A stretch of 64,000 nucleotides of DNA from Buchnera aphidicola (Cinara laricifoliae) (GTDB lineage Bacteria; Pseudomonadota; Gammaproteobacteria; Enterobacterales; Enterobacteriaceae): positions 248,001 through 312,000 of the forward strand of contig NZ_LR217717.1 of assembly GCF_900698945.1 (NCBI RefSeq), given 5' to 3'. The notes beneath the pieces are model-generated. The model was given only the letters and a program-made list of their open reading frames with translations, was not told the DNA's origin and searched no databases. The position numbers were made by a program, and so were the translations under genes. This document shows, one piece after another, positions 1-11,022 of this stretch (its first letter is position 1; each line of letters starts with the position of its first letter).

Positions 1-293
1 TTATTATATGTAATATATAATTTATATTTTATTTTAAAAAGTTATCTATATAAATAAAATAGTATGAAAAACATATATTAATTTTCTGAATTGACTATAT
101 ATGAAAAAATTAAATACAATATATTTAATTTTATGATAAATAAATAATATTTTTATAAAACTGTATTATTAAAAATAGCAATGTAGAAATTATCAACTAT
201 TGTTTTATTATTAAAATATTTAATATAAATTAAATCATATTTAGTCAATACAGAATTTTATTAATTTATAAATATTACACTAAAATATTTATA

Positions 294-1733
294 TTAAATT
301 TTTATAATTTTAAACATATTAACAATTTTATTGTCATTATTTTTGTTATTTTTTATTAAAATAATGTTAGTATTTTTATTTAGTAATTTTTTATTATGCA
401 GTAATTGTATACTATTATTAGTAACATTATTTTTAATTAAGTTATCATCTATATATATTGGAATTACTCCTCTATATAAAGAAGATAAACGTAATTGTTT
501 AATACAATTAGATACATAAAAAATCGGCAGTCCAGATGTAATTCTTGATGTTAATAAAGCAATTTCATGGATCGTTAATATAATAATAACTGCAGAAACA
601 TTATTTAAATGATTAGCAGCATACATAGCTGACATAGAAATTGTTTCAGAAATACTATTAAATTTTTCATGTAAACGATGTTTTGAAATATTTACGGATG
701 GGACTTGTTCAGCGCCTAAACAAATTTTTGACATAGTCTGTACAGTTATTTCTGGAAAATTACCAGACGCTGTTTCTGCTGATAACATAACTGCATCTGT
801 ACCATCTAAAACAGAATTAGCAACATCCATAACTTCTGCACGTGTAGGAAAAGGATTTGTAATCATAGATTCCATCATTTGTGTTGCTGTAATAACTACA
901 CGATTTAATTTTCTTGTTATTTTAATTAATTTTTTTTGTATTCCAATTAATTTATGATCACCAATTTCAACACCTAAATCACCTCTTGCAATCATAATTG
1001 CATCAGATTCCAGTACAAGATCTTTTATAATTTGGTCAGATAATATAGCTTCTGCTCTTTCAATTTTAGCAATAATTTTTGCGGAACTACCTTCTTGTTG
1101 CATTAATAAGCGTGCTTTTTGTAAATCTTTACTGGATCTCGGAAAAGATACTGCTAAATAATCTACATCAAGTAATGCTGCTAATTTTATATCTTTTTTA
1201 TCTTTTTTTGTTAAAGCAGATGCAGATAAACCTCCTCCAAGTTTATTTAAACCTTTATTATTAGATAAATATCCGCCTACAATTACTTTTGTAAAAATTT
1301 TTGTATTATTCGTTTTAATAACCTGTAATTGTATTTTTCCATCATCTAATAATAGAATATCATTACATGATACTTCATTAGGAAGATTAATATAATTAAT
1401 ACCTACAGCACTTATATCCCCTTGATGTTCAGAAATATTTAAATCTAAATCAAAAAAGTCTCCTTTATTTAAAAAAATATTTTTTGTCTTAAAACTAGAA
1501 ATACGTATTTTAGGTCCTTGTAAATCTCCAATTAATGCTACAAAACAATTTAATTTTTTTTCTATTATTCGAATTTTTTTAACTCGATTAATATGATCTT
1601 CTGCAGTACCATGAGAAAAATTTAATCTTAATACATTAACCCCGGATTGTATTATTTTTTTTAAAACCTGTTCATCATCAGTTGCTGGTCCTAATGTAGA
1701 AACAATTTTTGTTCTTCTAATAAAATTAGTCAT
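294..1733 (-). CDS. pykA: Pyruvate kinase
   Basis: Converts phosphoenolpyruvate and ADP to pyruvate and ATP in the cytoplasm, the last step of glycolysis. The 479 residues match the usual length of about 480. Visible signatures are LRLNFSHG (35-42), the active-site segment [11 protein letters not shown] (219-229), [10 protein letters not shown] (247-256), TATQMMESM (283-291) and the following PTRAE segment. The C-terminal third is the regulatory domain and ends in a Lys/Asn-rich tail. The ATG is preceded by an AAGGA-type ribosome binding site. It is divergent from zwf. The length and the pairing with zwf favour the PykA type over PykF, as in other Buchnera. Confidence 0.96.
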   Translation of the reverse strand: MTNFIRRTKIVSTLGPATDDEQVLKKIIQSGVNVLRLNFSHGTAEDHINRVKKIRIIEKKLNCFVALIGDLQGPKIRISSFKTKNIFLNKGDFFDLDLNISEHQGDISAVGINYINLPNEVSCNDILLLDDGKIQLQVIKTNNTKIFTKVIVGGYLSNNKGLNKLGGGLSASALTKKDKKDIKLAALLDVDYLAVSFPRSSKDLQKARLLMQQEGSSAKIIAKIERAEAILSDQIIKDLVLESDAIMIARGDLGVEIGDHKLIGIQKKLIKITRKLNRVVITATQMMESMITNPFPTRAEVMDVANSVLDGTDAVMLSAETASGNFPEITVQTMSKICLGAEQVPSVNISKHRLHEKFNSISETISMSAMYAANHLNNVSAVIIILTIHEIALLTSRITSGLPIFYVSNCIKQLRLSSLYRGVIPIYIDDNLIKNNVTNNSIQLLHNKKLLNKNTNIILIKNNKNNDNKIVNMFKIIKI

Positions 1734-2158
1734 TTAATACTTCCTTAAATACATATGTCATGTAAATATTAGATAATTTTGATAAAAACTATAATTTTAA
1801 ATTAAAATATAAAAATACTATGTATCAATAATATCAATAATTTTATTTATTGATATAAAATATCAATAAATAAAATTACATTATTTATTAATTAAAATTA
1901 TTAATTTTTCTATATATATGTTATATACTCCATTATACATATTGTTTTATAACATTCATTACATATATAAAATAATTTTTAATTAATAAATTATTTTTTA
2001 TAAATATAAAAATAAAAAATATATACTTAAATTTTAAAAAATTTATAATAATAAAGATTAAAATTAATACACATAAATGCAATTTATATAATATCAATAT
2101 ATTGTTTTTTTTTATAAGAAGTTTATAATATGTAAATACTATAATAATAAGGTCTATT
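1734..2158. other. Divergent pykA-zwf spacer
   Basis: Very AT-rich spacer between two divergent genes. It must hold the promoters of both, but with this base composition I cannot pick a convincing -35/-10 pair. AAGG sits just upstream of the zwf start and AAGGA upstream of pykA. No RNA gene or coding remnant seen. Confidence 0.6.
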
Positions 2159-3625
2159 ATGACGTTAAAAATAAAAAATTATAATTTATTTATCTTTGGA
2201 ACTAAAGGTGATTTAGTTCAAAGAAAAATATTCCCAGCTTTATATAGATTAGAAAAAAAAAATAAACTTATAAATAATGTACAAATTATTGGTATTAGTC
2301 GTACGAATTCTAGTAAACAAGAATATATAAATATTATTTATAACGCTTTACAAAAATTTTTAAATGAATCGATAAAATCATCTGTATGGAATAAATTAAA
2401 AAAACGTTTTATTTTTTGTAAAATTAATATTAATAAAATTCAAAATTTTAAAAAACTAGTTATCTATATTAAAAATAAATATCATATTTTAATTCATTAT
2501 TTTGCTGTATCATCTGATATGTTTGTAAAAATTTGTAAAGGATTAGCATCTATTAAATGTAACGAAAAAAATTCTAAAATTGTTATAGAAAAACCAATTG
2601 GAAAATCTTTAGATACATTCTATAAAATAAATCAATCTATTAAAAAATATTTTACTGAAGAAAAAATATTTCGTATAGATCACTATCTGGGTAAAGAAGC
2701 AGTATTAAACCTTATTTCGTTAAAATTTGCTAATCCATTATTTTATAATATATTAAATAAAAATTATGTAGATCATGTGCAAATTACATTATCAGAAAGT
2801 ATCGGAATAGAAAATCGATGGAATTATTTTGATCAAACAGGACAAATTATAGATATGGTACAAAATCATATCTTGCAAATTATTTCTATTTTTGCAATGA
2901 ATATGCCTAAGTCTTTGCATAAAAACGATATTTATAATGAAAAAATAAAAATTTTAAAATCTTTACGAAATATTAACGATCATAATATACATAAATATGT
3001 TTCATTAGGACAATATTCTAAAGGAAGTATTAATAATAAACCTGTAAATGGTTATTTATATGAAAATAAAGCGCAAAAAGATAGTTTCACTGAAACATTT
3101 GTTGCTATCAAACTATATTTAGACACTAAAATGTGGAATAATGTTCCTTTTTATATTCGAACAGGAAAAAGATTACAAAAAAAATGTTCAAAAATTATTA
3201 TTTTTTTTAAAAAAATAAAAAATATATTTATCGAGGATAAAGAATCAAAAAATCAATTAAATCGTATTACTATAGATCTACAATCAGCATCTAAAATGTC
3301 TATAAAATTTTTTAAAAAAATACCTCAGTTAAATTCAAAATTTGAATTAAAATCTTTCAAAATGTCTATTGATTGCGAAAAATTTTCTTCAAACCATTAT
3401 ATACCTGAAGAATATGAACGATTATTAGCAGAAATAATACAAAATAATAAATTTTTATTTGTCCATCAAAAAGAAATTATACATTCTTGGAAATGGATTG
3501 ATCCAATAATACAAGCATACAAAAAATATCCATCATTATTACAATACTATTCTTCTGGTACTTGGGGGCCACAATCATCCCATGATTTAATACAAAAAGA
3601 TAATAAAAATTGGGAAAATGATTAA
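2159..3625 (+). CDS. zwf: Glucose-6-phosphate 1-dehydrogenase
   Basis: Oxidises glucose-6-phosphate to 6-phosphogluconolactone with NADP+, the entry to the oxidative pentose phosphate route and a main NADPH source. The protein has 488 residues (about 491 in E. coli). The N-terminal Rossmann start FGTKGDL (13-19), EKPIGK (144-149) and the catalytic-site signature RIDHYLGKE (172-180) are intact. AAGG lies 8 nt before the ATG. The protein is Lys/Ile/Asn-rich, as expected from the base composition, but no catalytic residue appears lost. rpiA at 60424-61080 acts in the same pathway. Confidence 0.96.
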   Translation: MTLKIKNYNLFIFGTKGDLVQRKIFPALYRLEKKNKLINNVQIIGISRTNSSKQEYINIIYNALQKFLNESIKSSVWNKLKKRFIFCKININKIQNFKKLVIYIKNKYHILIHYFAVSSDMFVKICKGLASIKCNEKNSKIVIEKPIGKSLDTFYKINQSIKKYFTEEKIFRIDHYLGKEAVLNLISLKFANPLFYNILNKNYVDHVQITLSESIGIENRWNYFDQTGQIIDMVQNHILQIISIFAMNMPKSLHKNDIYNEKIKILKSLRNINDHNIHKYVSLGQYSKGSINNKPVNGYLYENKAQKDSFTETFVAIKLYLDTKMWNNVPFYIRTGKRLQKKCSKIIIFFKKIKNIFIEDKESKNQLNRITIDLQSASKMSIKFFKKIPQLNSKFELKSFKMSIDCEKFSSNHYIPEEYERLLAEIIQNNKFLFVHQKEIIHSWKWIDPIIQAYKKYPSLLQYYSSGTWGPQSSHDLIQKDNKNWEND

Positions 3626-4800
3626 TTTAAATTTATAAAATATAAATAATACGATATATTATATTATTTAATAATTTTTTAAATAAAAAATATTGTTAAA
3701 GTTTTTTATTTTTGATACATATTTAAATGTACTAAAAATTAGAAATAATATATTTATATATACAGAAATCATTATGTTTTAATAATTAAAATATACATTT
3801 TTATAATATTGAAAGTTAATAAATTATTTAATTTATATTGAAAATAAAATATATAAACATAACTATAAAAATTATTTTTTATTTCAATTAAATACTTAAT
3901 ATTTAAATAATTAATATAAAATATAGGATAAAAAATAAAATTAAAATTATATATTAATATAGTAAAATTATATTAATAATTAAAATATTTGTAATAATAA
4001 AAATAAAAATATTTATAAAAATTATCAATAATAATATGTTTTTAAATATAATTTTTTTATATTTTTACATAAATATTATATATATTTTTTTAAAATCAAT
4101 TATAAATTCTTAAAAAATAAATAAAATTTTTTAATTTTTGAGAAGATCATAAATAAATTTGTATTTTAAAAAAAATAATATATACAAAGATTTGTTTAAA
4201 CCTAAAATAATTCTTATAAAAAAATATACATTTAGTTATTTTTATTTTAATGAAAAATCATTTAAATTATTCAATTTAATATCTATATATTTATTATGCT
4301 AAATCATAAAAAATTCTATTTAAAAATAAAATTTTTTAATTACATTATTTATTGTATGTATAAAATACATATATCAATGATTAATTAGTAATAAAATATA
4401 AATTTTATTTCAAATAAATAATTTTTTTATATAAAATATAAAAATTTTCTATTTTAGATATAAATATTTTTATTTATGTAAATAAACTATAAATATTTAA
4501 TATCAATATTATAAATATAATTATTTTTATATATATAAAAATTATCATTAATTTATATACACAATTAATTTATATATATTAAGTATACATTTAAAAAAAA
4601 TAATTTTTATTATTACAAATAATTTAATATAAAATATATTACAATATATACAATAATTTTTGTAGCTAAAATATAAAATTAAACATTATATATAATATTA
4701 TAAATAAACTTAATAAGTTATTTATATATTTTAAAAATAAAAACATTAATTTTTAATTAATTTTAAATGATATTTAATATCCTTTTTTGGAGTATTTTTT
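3626..4800. other. Eroded spacer between zwf and yoaE-like gene
   Basis: About 1.2 kb of near-pure A/T with no open frame, tRNA or recognisable motif. From memory of Buchnera gene order, small genes such as htpX and cspC can lie here; I see no cold-shock motif and no HExxH metalloprotease remnant. A GGAG about 9 nt before 4801 is the ribosome binding site of the next gene. Otherwise it looks like a decayed gene remnant. Confidence 0.55.
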
Positions 4801-6372
4801 ATGTATTTTTTTTTAGATCCATCTGCTTGGGCGGGTCTGTTTACATTAATATTTTTAGAAATAATCTTAAATATTGATAATATAATATTTATTTCTATTT
4901 TATCTAAAAAATTACCTGAGAATCAACGTAATCAAGCTAGATATACTGGTTTGATATTAGCCTTATTTATGCGTTTCGGGTTATTAATCATTGCATCACA
5001 ATTAATAAACTTAACTAAACCTATTATAGCAAATAAATTTTTCATTTTTTCTATAAAAGAAATTATATTATTGATAGGGGGAATATTTTTATTTTTAAAA
5101 TCAATATTTGAATTACTCGATAACATTAAAAATGTTGACTTTAAATCTAAAAAAAATAAAACAACAGAAAATTTTTGGTATGTAGTATTTCAAATTGTAA
5201 TATTAGATGCAATATTTTCTATTGATTCTGTCATGATGGCTGTAGGAATGATAGATAATTTATTTATTATGATATCTGCGGTTACTATTTCGACAATATT
5301 AATGATATTTTTATCTCAATTATTTATTAAATTTATTAATTCACAAAAAAATATAATAATTTTATGTTTAAGTTTATTATTAATGATTAGTTTAAATTTA
5401 ATTATAGAATCGTTAGGATTATATATTCCAAAAGAATACTTATATACAACTATTGGATTTTCTTTATTTGTTGAACTTATGAATCAAATAAAAATTAGAA
5501 ATATAATCATTCAACAGTCTAAAGAACCTTTTCGAAAAAAAATATCACGCGTTATTTTTAATATAATCAACACAACTAATAAAAATAATCAAAACAAAAA
5601 AAAAAATTTAGTAGACTATCAAAATATACCAAATAATAATAAAATTTACTTAAAAAATACTAATTGCTCTAATACAATACAACAAAAAGAAATAGATATT
5701 ATTACTAATGTATTAAAATTAGGTAATTACTTAATTCAGGATATAATGATTCCTAAAAAAGATATCATATGGATTGATATTACAAAAAATCATGAACATA
5801 TAAAACATACCGTATTAAATACTCCATATAGTAATTTACCTATATGTCAAAATGAATTAAATGAAATTATTGGTGTAGTATCAACAAAAAAATTAATAAA
5901 AATTATTAATAATAATGAAGATATACATAACTTTGCTATACAATATCCACCAATAATTATTCTAGATATTATAAATATAATAAATATATTACATTTATTA
6001 CGTTATTCTAAACATAATATGATTATAATTAGTAATGAATCTGGCGATATACAAGGCATGATAAAACCAGTAGATGTATTTAAATTAATTGTAGGGAAAT
6101 TCTTAGATTCAAATTATAAACCTGAAATTATTATTAATAAAGATAATTGGATTATACAAGGCACTACAAAGTTAAATAATTTAAAAAAAATATTAAATAT
6201 TGATTTTATATCATCTAATAATAAATGTGCTTCAATAGCTGATTTTTTAATAAATAAATATAAAAAAATTCCTTTAACAGGAACAATTCTTTATTATAAA
6301 TCTTATTATTTTCATATATTAAAATCTAGTTCATATCAAATACTTTTAATAAAAATTACCAGACATAAATAA
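4801..6372 (+). CDS. yoaE: TerC-family membrane protein with CBS domains (YoaE-like)
   Basis: Inner-membrane protein of 523 residues, about the length of E. coli YoaE. The first ~220 residues form the TerC domain: several hydrophobic helices with acidic signatures, including EIILNIDNIIF near 22-32 and LDAIFSIDSVMMAVG near 136-150, which resemble metal or ion binding sites of the family. An Asn/Lys-rich linker follows, then a pair of CBS domains (roughly 305-430) and a C-terminal CorC/HlyC-type domain. TerC/MeeY proteins have been linked to manganese export and metallation of exported proteins; the substrate here is not determined. GGAG lies about 9 nt before the ATG. tsaB follows 71 nt downstream. 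Confidence 0.9.
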   Translation: MYFFLDPSAWAGLFTLIFLEIILNIDNIIFISILSKKLPENQRNQARYTGLILALFMRFGLLIIASQLINLTKPIIANKFFIFSIKEIILLIGGIFLFLKSIFELLDNIKNVDFKSKKNKTTENFWYVVFQIVILDAIFSIDSVMMAVGMIDNLFIMISAVTISTILMIFLSQLFIKFINSQKNIIILCLSLLLMISLNLIIESLGLYIPKEYLYTTIGFSLFVELMNQIKIRNIIIQQSKEPFRKKISRVIFNIINTTNKNNQNKKKNLVDYQNIPNNNKIYLKNTNCSNTIQQKEIDIITNVLKLGNYLIQDIMIPKKDIIWIDITKNHEHIKHTVLNTPYSNLPICQNELNEIIGVVSTKKLIKIINNNEDIHNFAIQYPPIIILDIINIINILHLLRYSKHNMIIISNESGDIQGMIKPVDVFKLIVGKFLDSNYKPEIIINKDNWIIQGTTKLNNLKKILNIDFISSNNKCASIADFLINKYKKIPLTGTILYYKSYYFHILKSSSYQILLIKITRHK

Positions 6373-6443
6373 AAATAATTTTTATATAAAATAATCTAAA
6401 AAATATTAATATTAATAAAAAATCATAAGGAATAATATTGAAT

Positions 6444-7118
6444 ATGAATTTTAAAAATACGATTCTAGCCTTAGATACAACTTTATATTCTTCTTCTGTA
6501 TCTTTATTATATAAAGAAAAAATATATAGTTTATTTACACTATGCTCAAAAAATCACGAAAAAAAAATACTTGATATGATTACAAAAATTTTAAATCAAG
6601 CAAAAATTACTTTACATAATATTAATTATATTACATGTACTATAGGACCTGGAAGTTTTACCGGAATTAGAATATCTATAGGAATTTCACAGATAATATC
6701 CATTATTTATAGAATTCCTATTATTGGATTTTCTACATTACAAATTTTATCAGAACAAAGTTGGAAAATTAATAAAATAAAACGCGTTTTAATTGTAATT
6801 CAAATATCTAAAAACCAAATTTTTTGGGCTAAATACTTAAAAAATAAAATAGGTTTATGGATTGGCGGATATACCGAAAAATTATTTAATAATATAAATA
6901 TAATTAAAAAAAAAATAGTACAATGTTCAGGGGTTTGGTCAACTATTGGATTAAACCCATATAAAAAAAAATTAAAAAAATCTATTAAATTATATCATAC
7001 ACATATCACAACACCGCATTCTAAGGATATTATTACTTGTGCTATAAAATATTTACAATATTATAAATATTCCTCAATAACACAAATATATCCAAAATAT
7101 TTACATACAATACGTTAA
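6444..7118 (+). CDS. tsaB: tRNA t6A37 synthesis protein TsaB
   Basis: Non-catalytic ASKHA-fold partner of TsaD, TsaC and TsaE in making N6-threonylcarbamoyl-adenosine at A37 of ANN-decoding tRNAs. The opening ILALDTT and the conserved GPGSFTGIRI segment near residues 67-77 identify it. Length is 224 residues (231 in E. coli). An in-frame TTG at 6438 is only 6 nt from the AAGGA at 6427-6431, while the ATG chosen is 12 nt away, so the real start could be the TTG. It ends 33 nt before the end of convergent minE. Confidence 0.92.
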   Translation: MNFKNTILALDTTLYSSSVSLLYKEKIYSLFTLCSKNHEKKILDMITKILNQAKITLHNINYITCTIGPGSFTGIRISIGISQIISIIYRIPIIGFSTLQILSEQSWKINKIKRVLIVIQISKNQIFWAKYLKNKIGLWIGGYTEKLFNNINIIKKKIVQCSGVWSTIGLNPYKKKLKKSIKLYHTHITTPHSKDIITCAIKYLQYYKYSSITQIYPKYLHTIR

Positions 7119-7151
7119 ATAATATAATATTTTTATATTAAAGTAAAATTA

Positions 7152-7394
7152 CTATACAGGAATATTAACTTTTAATATATAAATATTATTATTATTTCGC
7201 CCTATACGAATAAATATTTTATTTGGTTTAACTTTAATATACTTCGCAATTACTAATAATAAATCATTTTTTAATTGCGGAAAATAATGCGGTTCATATC
7301 TATTTTTTTGTTTCTGTTCAATTATTATTTTTAATCTTTTTTTAGCTAAATTAGCTGTATATTTTTTTTTTGATGAAAAAAAATCTAATAACAT
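7152..7394 (-). CDS. minE: Cell division topological specificity factor MinE
   Basis: Stimulates MinD ATPase and drives the pole-to-pole oscillation that keeps the division inhibitor MinCD away from midcell. The protein has 80 residues (88 in E. coli). The N-terminal membrane/MinD-binding part starts MLLDFF and continues TANLAKKRLKIII. The dimerisation domain begins at EPHYFPQL. The C-terminal acidic tail of the E. coli protein is missing. It is the last gene of minC-minD-minE, 5 nt after minD. Confidence 0.95.
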   Translation of the reverse strand: MLLDFFSSKKKYTANLAKKRLKIIIEQKQKNRYEPHYFPQLKNDLLLVIAKYIKVKPNKIFIRIGRNNNNIYILKVNIPV

Positions 7395-7399
7395 TATAT

Positions 7400-8212
7400 T
7401 TATCTCCTAAATAACCATTGTAAAAAACTTTTTTTTTCTTCTGAAAGAAATCGTAATGGAAGATCATTTCCTAATAAACGTTGTACTGTATCAGAATACG
7501 CTTGCCCAGCAATAGATGTTGTATCTAATATAACAGACAATCCTTGATTAGAAGATTTTAAAACAGAACAATCTTCTGGAATAACTCCAATTAAAGGAAT
7601 TTGTAATATCTCTATTACATCTTCCATGCTCAACATATCACCTTTTTTTACTTTTTTTGAATTATATCTATTTAATAGTAAATATTCTTTTATTGGAGTA
7701 TCATTATATTCAGATCTTTTTGATTTAGATGATATTATACCTAACATTCGATCAGCATCACGAATAGATGAAATTTCTGGATTAGTTACTACAATAACTT
7801 CATCAGAAAAATAAAACGAAAGAATTGCACCATTTTCTATACCTGCAGGTGAATCACAGATAATAAAATCAAAATTCATCTTTAATAGTGTATGTAGAAC
7901 TTGTTCTACTCCAGATTTTGTTAAAGAATCCTTATCTCTTGTTTGAGATGCCGGAAGTATAAATAAATTATTTATCCGCCTATCTCGTATAAGAGCTTGA
8001 TTTAAAGTAGATTCTTTCTTAATAACATTAATAAAATCATATACTACACGACGTTCACAACCCATAATTAAATCTAAGTTTCTTAATCCAATATCAAAAT
8101 CAATTACTACAGTTTTTTTTCCATTTAACGCTAAACCAGTAGCAATAGAGGCACTAGAAGTTGTTTTACCAACACCTCCTTTACCCGAAGTAATCGTTAT
8201 AATACGAGACAT
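7400..8212 (-). CDS. minD: Septum site-determining ATPase MinD
   Basis: Membrane-associated ParA-type ATPase that recruits MinC and is displaced by MinE. It has 270 residues, the same as E. coli. The deviant Walker A GKGGVGKTT is at 10-18, followed by DFDIGLRNLD (38-47). The C-terminal amphipathic membrane-targeting helix is preserved (EEKKSFLQWLFRR, residues 258-270). It lies between minC (40 nt upstream) and minE. A complete Min system in such a reduced genome indicates that division placement is still under selection. Confidence 0.97.
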   Translation of the reverse strand: MSRIITITSGKGGVGKTTSSASIATGLALNGKKTVVIDFDIGLRNLDLIMGCERRVVYDFINVIKKESTLNQALIRDRRINNLFILPASQTRDKDSLTKSGVEQVLHTLLKMNFDFIICDSPAGIENGAILSFYFSDEVIVVTNPEISSIRDADRMLGIISSKSKRSEYNDTPIKEYLLLNRYNSKKVKKGDMLSMEDVIEILQIPLIGVIPEDCSVLKSSNQGLSVILDTTSIAGQAYSDTVQRLLGNDLPLRFLSEEKKSFLQWLFRR

Positions 8213-8252
8213 ATAATTAATATATCCTTATTTTATAATATAAATAAAATAT

Positions 8253-8975
8253 TTATTTTAAATTTTTAATAAAAAAAATTTTTTTTATTAAACTAATTTC
8301 AACACTTTTACCTAAAAATTTAATTGGTATTTGTTCAATAGTTAAGTATTCTCCTGCAATAGCAATTAATTCTGCAAACAAAGAGGTACAAAAAATTTTT
8401 CTAGTAACATCTCCATGTACTCCAGCTAATACTCGACCTCGCATAACACCATATATATGAACATTACCACCAGAAATTAATTCAGCACCTGAACTAACAT
8501 TATTAGTAATTATTAAATCGTTATATGGCGAATAAATTCTTTGACCTGAACGTATTATGTAATCAATTACATCGCTTTTATAAGATGATAGCTGAGATAA
8601 TGATAAATTTATAGATCTTTTATCATATCGATTATCATTAATGTTTTTATATAATTTGGATATTATAATTGTTGATTCAGATAAAATAGGTATACCTGAT
8701 CGTAAAATTATTTTTTTTAAATTTTTATCTTTACAGCCAATAACACCAATTAAAAACAAACCAACAGATAAAATAAAATCTTTTAAGTTAACCCAATCAA
8801 ATGAATAAAATAAATTCTCTATATTTAATATAATGGGTATATTTTTAAAAAAAGAAGGAGACTCTTGAATCTTTTGAAATAAAAAATTTTTAAAATAATT
8901 AAATTTTATTTTTTTTAAGTAAATTACTAAAATAGTAAAATTTTTTTTTTTAAAAGCTATTTGTTGATTTTTCAT
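8253..8975 (-). CDS. minC: Septum site-determining protein MinC
   Basis: FtsZ polymerisation inhibitor delivered to the membrane by MinD. It has 240 residues (231 in E. coli). The N-terminal half is weakly conserved. The C-terminal beta-helical dimerisation/MinD-binding domain is clear: IRSGQRIYSPYNDLII, then GGNVHIYGVMRGRVLAG, and the typical AELIAIAGEY. First gene of the minCDE operon, divergent from rsmC across 248 nt of AT-rich spacer. Confidence 0.94.
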   Translation of the reverse strand: MKNQQIAFKKKNFTILVIYLKKIKFNYFKNFLFQKIQESPSFFKNIPIILNIENLFYSFDWVNLKDFILSVGLFLIGVIGCKDKNLKKIILRSGIPILSESTIIISKLYKNINDNRYDKRSINLSLSQLSSYKSDVIDYIIRSGQRIYSPYNDLIITNNVSSGAELISGGNVHIYGVMRGRVLAGVHGDVTRKIFCTSLFAELIAIAGEYLTIEQIPIKFLGKSVEISLIKKIFFIKNLK

Positions 8976-9223
8976 GTTTTTAACTCAGTATACTGATGTT
9001 TAATTAATATTAAATTAATTATTTTAAAAAATAAACATCTATATATTATTATATGTATATTTCAATAATACTAATTTAATTGTATAATCAGCTAATAATA
9101 CAAAACTATTATTTATTATTCTAATATAGAATATAATATTTTAATAAAAAAAATATTTTTAATAAATATTCAATATTAATTTAAACTATTACTATAATTT
9201 TATAATTATATTATTTAAAAAAA

Positions 9224-10255
9224 ATGAATAAAAAATGTACTAATTTTTCAAATATATCTAAAGAACATGAATTATTAATAAAAAATTTTCCAATATTAAA
9301 CAGTAATACTACTATTTTATCAGGATTTATTCCAGAAGATTTATGTTATACTGATTTGTTTAAAAAATTCATTATATATACTCAATACTATGATTTATAT
9401 GAAAAAATACTAAATAAAAATAAAAAAAATATAATTTTTAATAATTTTGATAATCCATATAAACTATATGAGTACCAACAATTAATTTATTTTTGGATTA
9501 AAAACAAAAAAGAATCTCAATTACAACTAATATATTTATTAAAATATATATCTAATGATTGTATTATATATATAGTTGGTAAAAAAAAAAGTGGTATTAA
9601 TAGCATTAATAAAATATTTTTTAATTATATTAAATTTAAAAAAATAGATTATGCTAGAAATTGTTGTTTATATCGTGGATATATATTAAAAAAACCAGAA
9701 TTTTTTTTAAAAAAATTTATAAAAAAATATATCTGGAAAAATATCATTATTTATAGTTTACCGGGAGTATTTGGATATAAAAAAATAGACACAGGTAGTA
9801 ATCTACTACTGTCAACATTTAAAAAAAATATTAAAGGAAAAATATTAGATATAGGATCCGGTACAGGTATTCTAGGTATTACGTTAGCTAAAAAAAATCC
9901 ATTAATAAATCTAACATTAATTGATATTTATAACTCAGCAATTTGGTGCAGTAAAAAAAATTTAATCGAAAATTGTATTGTAGGAACAGTATTATTTAGT
10001 AATATTTACTCTAAAATAACAGAAAAATATGATTTGATCATATCAAATCCTCCTTTTCATAATCATTTAAATATTAATTTAAATGTGATCACTAAAATAG
10101 TGAAAAATGTAAAAAAATTTTTAACAAAAAAAGGTGAGTTACGTATTGTTATTAGTTCTTTTATATCATGTAATTATATTTTTAAAAAATATAATATAAA
10201 TTTTAATATTTTATTAAAAACATATTATTATAAAATTTATCAAATTATTAAATAA
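9224..10255 (+). CDS. rsmC: 16S rRNA m2G1207 methyltransferase
   Basis: SAM-dependent methyltransferase acting on G1207 of 16S rRNA in the 30S subunit. It has 343 residues, exactly the E. coli length. The N-terminal half is the degenerate methyltransferase-like domain. The catalytic C-terminal half carries motif I ILDIGSGTGILG (207-218) and motif IV SNPPFH (274-279), typical of exocyclic amino-group methylation. No strong ribosome binding site is seen before the ATG. It ends 17 nt before the convergent tRNA-Leu gene. Confidence 0.92.
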   Translation: MNKKCTNFSNISKEHELLIKNFPILNSNTTILSGFIPEDLCYTDLFKKFIIYTQYYDLYEKILNKNKKNIIFNNFDNPYKLYEYQQLIYFWIKNKKESQLQLIYLLKYISNDCIIYIVGKKKSGINSINKIFFNYIKFKKIDYARNCCLYRGYILKKPEFFLKKFIKKYIWKNIIIYSLPGVFGYKKIDTGSNLLLSTFKKNIKGKILDIGSGTGILGITLAKKNPLINLTLIDIYNSAIWCSKKNLIENCIVGTVLFSNIYSKITEKYDLIISNPPFHNHLNINLNVITKIVKNVKKFLTKKGELRIVISSFISCNYIFKKYNINFNILLKTYYYKIYQIIK

Positions 10256-10272
10256 AATTGTTTAATATATTT

Positions 10273-10357
10273 TACCCGGAGCGGGACTTGAACCCGCAAA
10301 GCCATAAAAGCCGAGGGATTTTAAGTCCCTTGTGTCTACCGATTTCACCATCCGGGC
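10273..10357 (-). tRNA. tRNA-Leu (anticodon UAA)
   Basis: Read on the minus strand it forms a complete class II cloverleaf with GCCCGGA acceptor, long variable arm, TTCAA T-loop and anticodon TAA in CTTAAAA. The acceptor closes with a G-U pair. No CCA is encoded. It is last in a Leu-Cys-Ser cluster that recalls leuZ-cysT and serT of E. coli. Confidence 0.95.
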
Positions 10358-10393
10358 AATAAATTATATTAATATATAAATATTAAATTATTA

Positions 10394-10464
10394 AGGCGCG
10401 TCCCGGAATTGAACCGGGTTACACGGATTTGCAATCCGTTACATCACCAATCTGTCAACGCGCC
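10394..10464 (-). tRNA. tRNA-Cys (anticodon GCA)
   Basis: Minus-strand cloverleaf with acceptor GGCGCGT/ACGCGCC, anticodon GCA inside ATTGCAAAT and T-arm CCCGGTTCAATTCCGGG. The discriminator is U73, a known cysteine identity element. No encoded CCA. Confidence 0.96.
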
Positions 10465-10491
10465 ATACAAAATAACATTTATAAATTAAAT

Positions 10492-10576
10492 TGGAGGAAG
10501 AGGGATTCGAACTCTCGGATAATTTCTCATCGACGGTTTTCAAGACCGCTGCCTTAAACCACTCAGCCATTCCTCC
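10492..10576 (-). tRNA. tRNA-Ser (anticodon UGA)
   Basis: Minus-strand class II tRNA with acceptor GGAGGAA, anticodon TGA in CTTGAAAA, a long variable arm and GTTCGAATC T-loop. No encoded CCA. First gene of the cluster. Confidence 0.95.
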
Positions 10577-10597
10577 TAATATGAATAAATCATATAT

Positions 10598-10603
10598 ATT
10601 ATA
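10598..10603 (-). promoter_or_regulatory. -10 element of the Ser-Cys-Leu tRNA cluster
   Basis: On the minus strand a consensus TATAAT lies 21 nt before the 5' end of tRNA-Ser. The -35 region is only loosely matched (TTTACT with a 19-nt gap), so the -10 is the only part I call. Confidence 0.5.
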
Positions 10604-11022
10604 CTAAGAACTGCAAAAAAAGTAAAGTAATTCAAAAACGTTTTTAACATAAAATATATTTATATTTTAATATAAATATATATTTGTATTAATAATTTTT
10701 ATATGTAATAAAAATTATTAATGATTAAAAATCATAATTAACTTTTAATATCATATTCACTCTATAATCATAAAAATAATCAAATTATTAAAAAAATATT
10801 TATCTTTAAAAGATTATTTTAATAATAAATTCAAAAATTTTAAAAGATTATTAAATATAATAGTTGTTTTGTTCAAATTTAATATACATGTTAATTATGT
10901 GTTAATAATCATTAAAAAATATTATTAAATAAATAAAATTTATAATATTTTGTTAATAAATAATTTTAAATGAATAAAATAAAAAAATATTATATTTACA
11001 TTTTTAATGGTTTTGTAAACAA
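10604..11022. other. Spacer after ompA, no feature seen
   Basis: AT-rich stretch downstream of the shortened ompA on the minus strand. The OmpA peptidoglycan-binding domain would be encoded here if the gene were full length. No frame contains its TD-x10-LS-x2-RA-type signature, so the domain is gone rather than frameshifted. No T-run terminator recognised. Confidence 0.5.
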